DNA of 64,000 nucleotides, taken from assembly GCA_945859605.1 (NCBI GenBank), contig OX243825.1, forward strand, positions 4,310,291-4,374,290. Reading direction: 5' to 3'. This DNA comes from Lumbricus rubellus (Eukaryota; Annelida; Clitellata; Crassiclitellata; Lumbricidae). Below the pieces are notes generated by a model that was not told the DNA's origin, did no database searches, and saw only the letters and a program-made list of their open reading frames with translations. The position numbers and the translations under genes were made by a program. Below are positions 55,085 to 64,000 of this stretch, piece after piece. Position 1 is the stretch's first letter. Each line of letters starts with the position of its first letter.

Positions 55085-55435
55085 TATTAAGATGCAAATA
55101 TTATTACATGTTACAGGATAACGAATGAATGCATCAGAGAAAGCATGGGTCAGGAGAAACTGGAGAGTAACATCAGGAATAGGCGACTAAAGTGGATGAG
55201 ACACGTTATAAGAATAGATCAAGACAGAAGAGCCAAACAAGCAACGACGTGGGTCCTTGAAAAGGAGACACGGAAGAGGGACACCCTGGAAAAACTGTAT
55301 GCAGACTCCAGATGATTTTCAATCTCTGTATATGACGTGGTACGACACTGTTGGGATGGCAATGGACATAGAGAAATGGAGAAACTGTGTTGCCCGATGT
55401 GCAGCTCTTCACGGGAAGGTCTAAGGTAAGGGTTA
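55085..55435 (+). mobile_element. LINE C-terminal fragment
   Basis: Fragmented frames resemble RRLKWMRHVIRIDQDRRAKQ and then a Trp/Arg-rich end, as in the last part of endonuclease-RT LINEs. Heavily mutated. Confidence 0.55.
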
Positions 55436-55759
55436 CGTAAATTTGTAACAAATGCAAGATCACATTGAAATTTGAATTTGAGTTATCAGGAGAAGATGGA
55501 GTTCAGTATCTTTGTGCTTGAAAGCCAGGGATAAATTTTTAGTGAGTTTGAGCCACTTTTGGAAGGAAGGAAATAAATTTGAGCTACATTCCATTATCTG
55601 TGTCTAGATACTTGATGAACATAGGCAATGAGGAGGAATTATAGCTCTAGTTGTTAGTGACTGAAGGTAGGGTGTTGTACTTGTGCTGATGGATCCGATT
55701 TGTAGGTCAGACATGCCAATTTAAATTTGATCTTGAACTGAACAGGAAGCCAATGCAGC

Positions 55760-56050
55760 TGATTTAGCCGTACTCTTAGTGCTCACCACTTCTGCTCCCT
55801 TCGTTCAACTGAACTTAGTCCGCTCTCAGTTCCTTTTGTTCGTGCTTCACTATTAAGAGTCTGCTGGTAGTACCGTCAAACTTTAATTCCCCTTTGACGC
55901 TATGCTCCCTTTCTAAAACTTCTTCTCAGTCAAATATCTCTCATTTTAAGACAGTTTTATATTGCCGTTTTGGGGTTGGGAGAGCCTGTGAGCATTACCT
56001 TTGAGGAGGCGCTATACAAATGCATTTAATGATCGAATGAATGATAGAAT
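55760..56050 (+). mobile_element. CR1/L2-like LINE 3' end
   Basis: Matches 60130-60470 in order: CACCACTTCTGCTCCCTTCG, then GTCCGCTCTCAGTTCCTTTT, CGCTATGCTCCCTTTCT and GAGGAGGCGCTATACAAATG, with a (GAAT)n-like end. Confidence 0.7.
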
Positions 56051-56489
56051 AAGACTGACGAACTAATTCTAGTGTAATACGCATCACTACCCTGACTAAG
56101 GACTTTTTGAATGTGTTACAGTCTATGGATCTCAAGGTCTGAGAGGCCAACAAAAACCAAATTAGTATAATCAAAGTGACAGAACACAAGAGAACAGGTT
56201 ATGATATGTGGCATATTCATAGTCAGGGCCTACCTGATGTGATTATAGCTGTAATGTAATTATAGCTGTAATGTGATAGAAACAATGTTTGCAAATGCTT
56301 GTTATGTGTGGCTGGACTGTGAACTTTACTGTCCACAGTTAGCCATTAATAATAATAATAAATATTTAGTAATTATAATGACAATTTATTTGGTGCCGTA
56401 ACATAGCCACGCCATTACAAGGGTACCCATAGAGCCTTAGAAGTGTTTTGATAGTGTCTGATATGTGCACTACTGCATGGTCTATACTA

Positions 56490-58342
56490 CAGTCATGGCC
56501 AAAAGTTTGCGACCACTATAATTTAATGAACCAGTTTTCTTCGTAACTGGAATAAATCAGTACTTGACAACAACACACAGAAAATGCCAAAAATCAATCA
56601 TTATTTCTAATGTTTTGACTATTTTGGGGTCACTTAATGTCACCACATTAAGAAATAACACTGATGATTAGTATTTCCAGTGATAAGCTGTGTTTTTGAT
56701 AACAGTTTGAATGTGCTGTTCGACATCGATTTGGCCAGTTCTCAGCAGAACTCGGGTGTTATCTCGTGCACCCACACAGTCTTGATCCAGTTGATCAAGT
56801 CAGCCTCAGAAGTTGGATTATGAAATGAGAGATTCTGCTTCATTACGCCTACTGTCCACGAATTTTCAATAGTGTTCAAGTCTGGGCTGCCACCAAGTTT
56901 TTGGTTTCAGCAGTGGAATGCCCTTCTGCTTCAGGAAGGACTTGGCAACCTTTATGCCATGTCATGGTGCCCCATTCTGTTGGAAGTGGCTGATGTTTTC
57001 AGATGAAAGCACATTCACACAATTTAACAGTTTCTACAATTCTACAGTTCCTGCAGGCATGTGAGACAAATGCCTAATAAAGACCATAACCCCTTGAAGC
57101 ATGTCATACCGAAGCAGGCATCGAATGTCATGGTGTGGGGGAGCAGTGTTGGTTGCTCAAAAGAATGGACTCTCGATAATGCCAGAATGCCAGAGATCAC
57201 TAGGATAAATGGAAACATGTATCTTAACATGTTAAAAGAGATACAGCGCAGCTTAATCACCATCCAAGACCTCAGCCACTTCCAACAGGATGGGCCACCT
57301 TGCATTGGTAAAAGTCCATCAACTCCTGGCTGAAGGAGAACGGAATTCCATTGCAGGAGTCATAACCTGGGCGCAGTCCAGACTTGAATATCATTGATAC
57401 TGTGAGCAGAAGGTCTCTACTCATGAATTCAACTCTTGAGGCTGACCTGATCAACTGAATCAAAACTGTGCGTGTGGGTGCACGAGGTAACACCTGAGTT
57501 TTGCCAAATGTGGCCAAATCGATGTCGTTTAGCACATTCAAACTCACATCAAAAACACAGGTTATCACTGAAAATACTAAACCTCAGTGTTTCTTCTTAT
57601 TGTGGTGGCCAAAAATGATCCAGAGATAGTCAGAACATTTAGAAATAATGATTGATTTTTGGCACTGTCAGTGTGTCGATGTCAAATCACTGATTTATTC
57701 CAGTTAGGCCTAAAAAAAGTTGTGTTTCCGGTAACAGAGCTAAAAAAAATTGGATAGGTAGGTCGGAAAATATTTTTATTTTGGTAAAATATTTGTATGC
57801 AGTGACTATCCAAAAAAGTATACCCCACTAGTCTTTTTTGCACGCTGAAACAAAGTACGTGTTCTAAGCAAGTATAAACTGCCTATTTCCCGACTGTCTG
57901 CACCTAAAACTGCTCTAGAAACAGTCCCATTAATTTCATTTTGTTGACGTCTCTTATGTTATGTCTATATAAATGCTAAAAAAATTGTTTAATTTTTTGG
58001 GGGAAAATTTAAAAAAAAAATTTTTTAATAACAATTTTTTACAAAAATATTTGAGTCGCGGCCGTGAAAATGGGTCGGTTGGGTTACCGGAAACACAACA
58101 ATTTTTTTACGCCTTACGAAGGAAACTGGCCAAAATCAACACTTTCACACAAATAAACCATAATTTCTGAAAAAAATATTCATTTGCAAGTATTAATTTT
58201 TGTTAACAGTAGTGTGTGATGACATTAAACATCGAATAGGCACTTCAGACAGTATAAATAATCAGTATTTTTCAAAATTTGCATGTTTCTCAGTGAATTT
58301 ATTCATCAAAATATAGTGGTTGCAAACTTCTGGCCATGACTG
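56490..58342 (+). mobile_element. Tc1-like transposon, degenerate
   Basis: 1853 bases. The inverted ends CAGTCATGGCCAAAAGTTTG and CAGTCATGGCCAGAAGTTTG are flanked by TA (56488-56489, 58343-58344). Transposase remnants: SNVMVWGSSVGC, ITRINGNMYLNMLKE and HFQQDGPPCIGKS near 57130-57310, followed by a broken GRSPDLNIIDTV. Frameshifts and stops make it inactive. A second element is inserted at 57707. Confidence 0.88.
57707..58113. mobile_element. PIF/Harbinger-like MITE nested in the Tc1-like element
   Basis: 407 bases. The inverted ends GGCCTAAAAAAAGTTGTGTT and GGCGTAAAAAAATTGTTGTG are flanked by TTA (57704-57706, 58114-58116). The host Tc1 sequence CCAGTTACGAAG is continuous without it. A 3-base TTA target is typical of PIF/Harbinger. 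Confidence 0.8.
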
Positions 58343-58724
58343 TAGAAAGTGAAGCGAAAGAGTGCAGAGTCACAGCTGCTGGTTTCAACCAAACAAAACT
58401 GACTCGGACTTGTTGGAGTTTAAGGCTAAACCGTTTAAACAGATGTACCCAGTACCTATACCACAACTGGGTATGCCCCTACAATGCTCCAGTTGTTCTC
58501 ATGCATGTTCACCTATACAACTTGTACTATGTAAATAAATAGGCCTAATCAAATACGTCTTCTAATGTATTTCTCTTAGTTGCTTTGCTTTTCCGGAACA
58601 ATTGATTAAATTTTTTGGTTGTAATTTGCTGGTTTTGTAAGGATAATCAAGTTTGGATCTCGCTTGCAACCAAAGCCAAATATAAGGCAATATACATGTA
58701 TGTTAAGTTATTAACCGCAGAGCG

Positions 58725-58965
58725 GAAGGTTGCGGGTTCGACTCCGGGTAACGACCTTGGGCAAGTTGTTCACGCACACGTGCCTCTGTCACCAAGCAGT
58801 ATAATTTGGTACCAGCGCAAGCTGGGAAGTAAACAGCAAGTCCTGCGATACACTGGCCCCGTGTCCAGGACCTTGGGATTCGTCCATTGCTGGCTCAGGG
58901 CCATGGAAAAGGAGATGAGCGCCTCCCTGTGTTCCTCATGGAACGGGATGGGACTTTACTTTACT
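58725..58965 (+). mobile_element. SINE-like element with Pol III B box
   Basis: GGTTGCGGGTTCGACTCC contains a B-box consensus (GGTTCGACTCC), followed by ACCTTGGGCAAGTTGTTCAC and a tail of TTTACTTTACTTTT. The 5' tRNA part is truncated. Confidence 0.65.
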
Positions 58966-59455
58966 TTTAAGTTATTAACGCTTCAGGTGCTCATGCATTC
59001 ATCCATTTGAGATCATGTTGTCTGATAAGCATAACATCTTTCACTGTCTTTATATACTGCTAGCAACTGCATAATGGTGAACTTGCATTGTCATTCTAGA
59101 TTGGTGTGAAACTCAAATAATGCCAGATTCAACTTTCAAGACTCTCTGACAATGCCACCTGGACCAGTTGAAGCATCAAGAGTGAATGACCAGATCAACA
59201 GTCTTTCAGGGATGCACGTCCGATACCGACTGCCACTCCGTTCTTGCCCGTTGTTTTCCAAGCTCAACACACCGTAACATAACAACAGGGTGGTCGATTT
59301 TCCGAAGAGTCGGAGTCAATCTACGCGCTACAGTGGATACTTGTCTAATCCATCAATGCCAGCGTCGTCCAAAGATCCGGTGCTGGTCCATCCTCGTACG
59401 TGGTCAACACCTCAGTACATCATCAGAATATATCATCGTTTGCCGATGATACATA

Positions 59456-59710
59456 CAGGTGGGCCATAAAAAATACAGTCCCATACGGTTTTTTGCCAAT
59501 ATCTTGGCCAACAGTAAGAATTTTTATATCAAATTTTACAGGCTTAAACGGAAACTATGTTTACACATGATGGCCAGATTTAATCAAAATATTTCAAAAC
59601 AGAGCAAAAGTTATATTAATTAGTCGGACTGCCCTCTGTTTTTTGACGATTCAAAAACATGATACAGCAAAAAGTAGCAAAAACTTATTTTTATTAAGTC
59701 ACGTCTTAAA
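59456..59710. mobile_element. Partial foldback element of the 18730 family
   Basis: Starts ACAGGTGGGCCATAAAAAAT and follows the module order (GCCAATATCTTGGCC, GATGGCCAGATTTAATC, GACGATTCAAAAAC). Only one arm is present. Confidence 0.7.
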
Positions 59711-59908
59711 TATAATTTGCGTTGAGCAGAAATGTAGCATGTGTGGCTTTGTGTGCAGTGAAAGACTGTTCCAAGAGTAAAGTTCCAGCACAGGAGAAGA
59801 CGTGAAGGGCCTGGTGATTGCCAGGCTCACCAGCAAATCTGTCATGTAATTAAACCTATTGTAACAAGCTCTTCAGATAATGTGTCTTTGTTGTTTTTCT
59901 TGTTGAAG

Positions 59909-61720
59909 TCGATGAAGCGATGGTGGCCATGTTGGATTCCGGTGATCGTGAGTTGGTGTTTGCCGCGTGTAGCGTTCTCATTAATCTGATGGCAGACGAA
60001 GACAAAAGGTCACTCCTCAGTCGCGAAGGCAGCATCACAAAGTAAGATCTGCATCTCCCTCTGAAGTCTGCTTTCATTTCGCTTCTGTATAAGATGTGCA
60101 ATCGAGTATAGGAGCACTGCTCTAGTCCGGCCCAGCCTCCTAGGCCTTGCTCCTGTCTACCTTTGCAAGCTCTGTAGCTTGTTAATACTCACCACTTCCG
60201 CTCCCTTTGTTTGGCTGAACAAAGTCTGCTCTCAGTCCTTTTTGCTTGTACCTCCACTATGCAAAGTCAACCGTGTTGGTGGTAGGACCTTCGACCTGGA
60301 ATGGCCTCCCCTTGACCCTCCACTCCCTCTCTAGAACTTCTTCTCAGGCATTCCTCTCTCATCTTAAGACAGAAATGTTTTGCCTTGCTGAGTTTGAGAG
60401 CACCTCTGAGTTTTTTCTTGAAAAGGTGCTATACAGATTCATTTAATGATGAATGAATGAATCTAATGTAGCACGTTGCTTGAAGCATCATCAAATTAAA
60501 ATCAGAATTGCAGTCAACCTCTCGTAATTTGTTTGGAAAACTTAGATCAAAGTCAGTGAAATTGGAAGCCAGGTTCTGGTGGATGATATAAAAGTGGAAA
60601 GAGATTTGTGTTGAGTTTAGACTGGAATAACATCAAAGATACAAAGATTATCATTTTCAAAGTCATAATTCATCTCTGATAGGCGCAACAAGACCTCGAC
60701 TCCTGAAGTTCTAAACTCTTGAATAGGATACCAATCGCTATTCAACAAGGTGGCATTGTCTAGCTGTTTTTTTTACCATTTACAGAGACCGCTGCTTATA
60801 TGTTTTACATTTCCCTTGGACGCTATGATAAGTGTACTGTCGGTGGGAAGATGAGACGGCAAGGGAGACTTTCCCCATGTTGATATTCCGAGACTTAGAA
60901 AATAAAGTCGTTGACACTTCACACCACGTATGGATATTGAAATCTGCTTCTTATGCTAGCTTAAGTGACCTCTTTTCTTTGCCATCTCTTCTATATTTAG
61001 TGGTGAACGTTAATTTTATGAAATGTTGTACAACACGTTCTCTGCATTTTTCTGCAGGTTGATTGGAGTACTGCAAGAGTTTGGCCGTACGGATTGGCAG
61101 TTGGCTGGTATGGTTTGTCAGATGTTGTGGAACTTCAGTGCTAAGATCACAAGTACAGCGTCCTGTTTCGGCGAGGAAGCAGCACAGGAGCTTGTCGACA
61201 TTTTTGTCGATTACCTGGGTATAGTTTTTATCCACTACTAAAGTTTGGCTGGTGTACAATGTTTATTTTGAATTCCATTCAATTTTGTGAGATGTCCATA
61301 GAATTGGCAGTAGGAGTATTGTAGGACAGAAAATTAATGGCAATGAAATTCAATCTTTTGCTCCTGTTGAGTATTAAATTTGAACTGTGCTTAACTGCTT
61401 GGTAGCCTGCAATACTGATGATGATGATGATGATGATCTAAAGCAACTTGTCATCTCAGTTTCCAGTGCTTATGTGCCGTGGCCTTCCATGTTTCTTTTG
61501 TCTAACCAGAATTATTCGAATAATAATAATAATAATAATAATAGCAATATTATATTGTCATTTGGTAGATGACGATCTTGTTGCTGAAGTTGGTGAACTC
61601 GACGAGGAGATGAGAGACTACTTCCAGGATGCGTGGAAAACGGAATTCTGTCCAGTGGCATCCGACCTTCTCTGTCGAATGAAGGAACATCAATCTGACT
61701 TGGAAGCTATCTTGTCGTGA
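59909..61720 (+). CDS. ARMC2: ARMC2-like armadillo repeat protein, last three exons
   Basis: Exons 59909-60041, 61058-61218 and 61569-61720 join in frame (phase 2, then phase 1). They encode an armadillo repeat (MVAMLDSGDRELVFAACSVL, INLMADEDKRSLL), then GRTDWQLAGMVCQMLWNFS with ITSTASCFGEEAAQ, then EMRDYFQDAWKTEFCPVASD and a short end with TGA at 61718-61720. The DWQL...LWN..E/AKIT..SSCFG pattern and the final W-x-T-E-F-x-P-V-A block match the C-terminus of ARMC2, as recalled from the vertebrate family, a protein needed for sperm flagella and axoneme assembly. Earlier exons should lie upstream but I could not find them within 58350-59900. It is unrelated in function to the receptor cluster. 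Confidence 0.78.
60100..60475 (+). mobile_element. CR1/L2-like LINE 3' end in an ARMC2 intron
   Basis: Same module order as 55760-56050, ending AAAAGGTGCTATACAGATTC and (GAAT)n. Within the frame, LGLAPVYLCKL resembles the conserved G-x-AP-x-YL motif of CR1/L2 reverse transcriptases. Confidence 0.7.
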
Positions 61721-62383
61721 AAAACTCGTCATTCCTTTACTTCTTTTTCTGCTGCCAACAGCATTGGTCTGAACAGATGGAAATGATTTCGGCAGTGCGT
61801 CTAACGTCCGTCCTACCACGAGCACCTCTGTGTAGTTTGATCGGCTAGAGGCAATATGTAAAATTGTTTTTTTAAACGATCTCTGGCGTAATCTGCTTTG
61901 TGAATCGGATTCTAATCGGTGTTTGGTGCAGAGGTGTTGTGGGTTGAATAGTGACTGCAATGGTGGTGGAAAATCCCCCCGAGATTTTTTAAATGTTGTC
62001 TTGTCAATGAAAAGTCTGGAAATGTGTATTCTGTTGAGGTAGTCTGATTTATGGAACTTTTAAGAACTTTGTTGTTAACTCTGGTTCTGAAGTCTGCCTT
62101 GAAGACATTGCACTTCAGTCTAAGTTGAAATTCGTTGCTAATCATTTATGTACAGCAGTCTATATTAAAGTTTCTGAAGCATAGCGAATTTCGTACAGAT
62201 TTTCAAAACTTCTCAAAGCACAGTCTGTATCTATTGCAAAGTTTCTGAAAACAGTGCTTAGTGGAAAGTTTTTTTAAAGCACAGCATGTACTGCAAAACT
62301 TTTGAGTTCATATTGCAAGAGGACTGCATTTATTGCACTGTGTTTTTGGGGTCTTGAATGGTACTTTATAAATGTTCACCTGG

Positions 62384-63275
62384 TCACCTGGTGCCGTCAG
62401 CTACTGGAGCTCTGGCGAAAGCCCTGGTGCATCTTCTCCAGTTGATCCTCTCCCTAGTCGCCTCTCTTAGTTCCTCCAGTCTCATGCCAGACTTTTCCTG
62501 TACTTCATCCAACCATTTCTTCCTTGGTCTTCCGCATCTTCTCCGTCCCTCACCGCATGCCGTCATCAGCTCCTTTTCCAAACCGTTAGATCTCATCACA
62601 TGGCCGAAGTAGCTCAATTTCCTCCAAGTTGCTGTTTGCTGCAGTGTCTCCTCCCTCTCTATTCCGAGCTCCTCGCGCACCGATTCGTTAGTTCTCTTCT
62701 CCGTCCATGAAATCCTTAGCATCTTTCTCCAAATCCACATCTCACACGCGTTGATTTTCTTTTCCATATCCCGTGTCTTTGTCCATGTCTCGCATCCATA
62801 TAGGACGACTGGGAAGATCAGTGCTCTTACCAGTCTTTTCTTTGTTTCCCTGCTCACGTATTTGTCCTTCCAAATCTTTTCCAGACCGTTCATTGCCGTT
62901 TTCTCCATTGTTACCCTCCTCCTTATTTCCATATCACTTCTTCCCTCCTTCTCTATCATAGATCCCAGGAATGTGAAGCTCGATACTACCTCTATCGTTT
63001 CTCCATCCACCTCAAAGTTTTCCCATGTTGCAGTTGTCATAACCTTTGTTTTCTTTACATTGAAGTATAGTCCCGCCTTTTCGCTTTCCTTCCTGACTCT
63101 TCTTATTAACTCGACTAGGTCGTCCCTCTTACCCGCCAATAATGTCGTATCATCGGCGTACCTCAGATTATTCAGTATTTTCCCCGCTATCCTTACCCCT
63201 TCTGTTGCCTCCTCCAATCCAGCCCTCCTCATAACTCTCTCGGCATACAGATTGAACAGATTGAAATAAATGTTA
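62384..63275 (-). mobile_element. LINE reverse transcriptase C-terminal half
   Basis: A clean frame of about 300 codons. It holds the RT catalytic motif in LRYADDTTLLA, then FTFLGSMIEKEG, LYGCETWT, RISWTEKRTNE, FGHVMRSNGLEKEL and CGRPRKKWLDEV. This is the pattern of the widespread endonuclease-reverse transcriptase LINEs (RTE-like). The 5' part, with endonuclease and fingers, is missing. The intact frame suggests a fairly recent insertion. Confidence 0.85.
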
Positions 63276-63304
63276 TGCTTCGTAAATGCAGGGTTGCTGA
63301 ACAA

Positions 63305-64000
63305 TAATTTAATGCATTGATTGCCTGCTTTACTCGATTACAAATCATTTGCTATGGATTAACTTTCCATCGCAGACCTAGAAGGCGATGATTGTTGGTA
63401 TCAAACAAAGGAATGCATCTGTACAATTAGAGAAATTGAATTCAGTTGGAGTCATTAGGTTCTTCTTCATATCTGAACTGCATTTCAGTCAGTCGGTCAG
63501 ACAGGTTTCTTATTTCTCTAGTTTTCTTTTCTACAATTTCTACAGTATTGTGGACATGGCTTCCAATGGTGGCATGGCGATTACGCGTGAAAGATAAGAG
63601 GTACACGAGAAATTGTAAACTTGCATAATTCCTCCGTGCCATTTGTGTGTTTTCGCAGTTTTCCTTTACTGGATCAGGCTGTAAATACTTTAGAGATGGA
63701 AAACGTATTAAATTTACAATGCACTTGGTAGTCAGTATTATTGAGACACACATGGTTTTGTAGCCGACCTCGAACTTCCTCAGTGGAGGTTCAAATCGTC
63801 TTTGTAACGGCAGTGTCATTAAACAGTAACAAGCTCCACACCCCATAGTCAATTCGGTGGCATGTCTGACCAGCCCAGTTCACCCCATAAATTTCTGGCT
63901 ACGGTCTTGGCAGCGGGGTTTGGCTGAAACTTGACAACTGATACTACCATATATAGTATATTACACGGGGTGAGAATTGCCGGGTGGGTTGGGGGAGGGG
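63305..64000. other. Right edge, nothing recognised
   Basis: No supported gene. The words TTCTGGCTACGGTCTTGG near 63894 recall the CCTGGCTACGGCCTT end of the small MITE at 42990, so a transposon end may lie there. Confidence 0.4.

Noticed and set aside
58350..59900. Upstream ARMC2 exons
   Set aside because: Frames at 58336-59449 showed no armadillo pattern or matching phases.
62751..63269. Plus-strand 172-codon frame
   Set aside because: Antisense shadow of the LINE reverse transcriptase.

Overview
The window is animal nuclear DNA: spliced genes with long introns, dense nested transposons, tRNA-derived SINEs and microsatellites. The frequent taggcctac words, the many DNA transposon families and the mix of Ig receptors and fibrinogen-domain genes suggest a marine invertebrate deuterostome, perhaps an echinoderm. 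That assignment is inference.

The main content is a tandem family of immune-type receptor genes on the minus strand. Three copies can be followed from signal peptide to stop: gene A (11934 down to 2481), gene B (24775 down to 14312) and gene C (50814 down to 45030). A fourth copy shows only its first exon (164 down to 125) and continues off the left edge. Each gene is built as signal peptide, V-like Ig domain, second Ig-like domain, one or two C2/I-like Ig domains, transmembrane helix, linker, and a tail carrying a canonical ITAM (E-x-x-Y-x-x-L, 8 residues, Y-x-x-L). All exon joins stay in frame by hand: phase 1 from the signal exon to the linker, then phase 0. Gene A has three ITAM exons made by tandem duplication of an exon-plus-intron unit. 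Gene B has an in-frame TAA at the start of its third Ig exon, with an in-frame acceptor 6 bases further on that would skip it. Gene C has an extra Ig exon. Intron 1 of every copy appears to start with a GC donor.

Between genes B and C lie an almost intact Gypsy-type LTR retrotransposon (25407-37188, TSD ATAT) and a plus-strand fibrinogen-related gene (37956-42034). The Gypsy element sits inside an older foldback DNA transposon. Its pol is split by a piggyBac-like insertion (31475-33213, TTAA on both sides), which itself carries GTAT arrays and a SINE. The fibrinogen-related gene has a coiled-coil exon followed by two fibrinogen-C exons, and a LINE inserted at its first splice donor.

The right end holds the last three visible exons of an ARMC2-like armadillo gene (59909-61720, plus strand), surrounded by LINE 3' ends and a Tc1-like element with a Harbinger-like MITE inside. 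The rest is intergenic or intronic DNA with hAT-like, mariner-like and piggyBac-like nonautonomous elements, many with target site duplications readable by eye.

Functionally, the Ig receptors look like activating receptors that need no separate adaptor, because ligand-binding Ig domains and ITAM signalling are in one chain. Syk-family tandem SH2 kinases would be the expected partners (inference). The fibrinogen-related protein would be a secreted lectin-like recognition molecule, so the locus as a whole looks immune.
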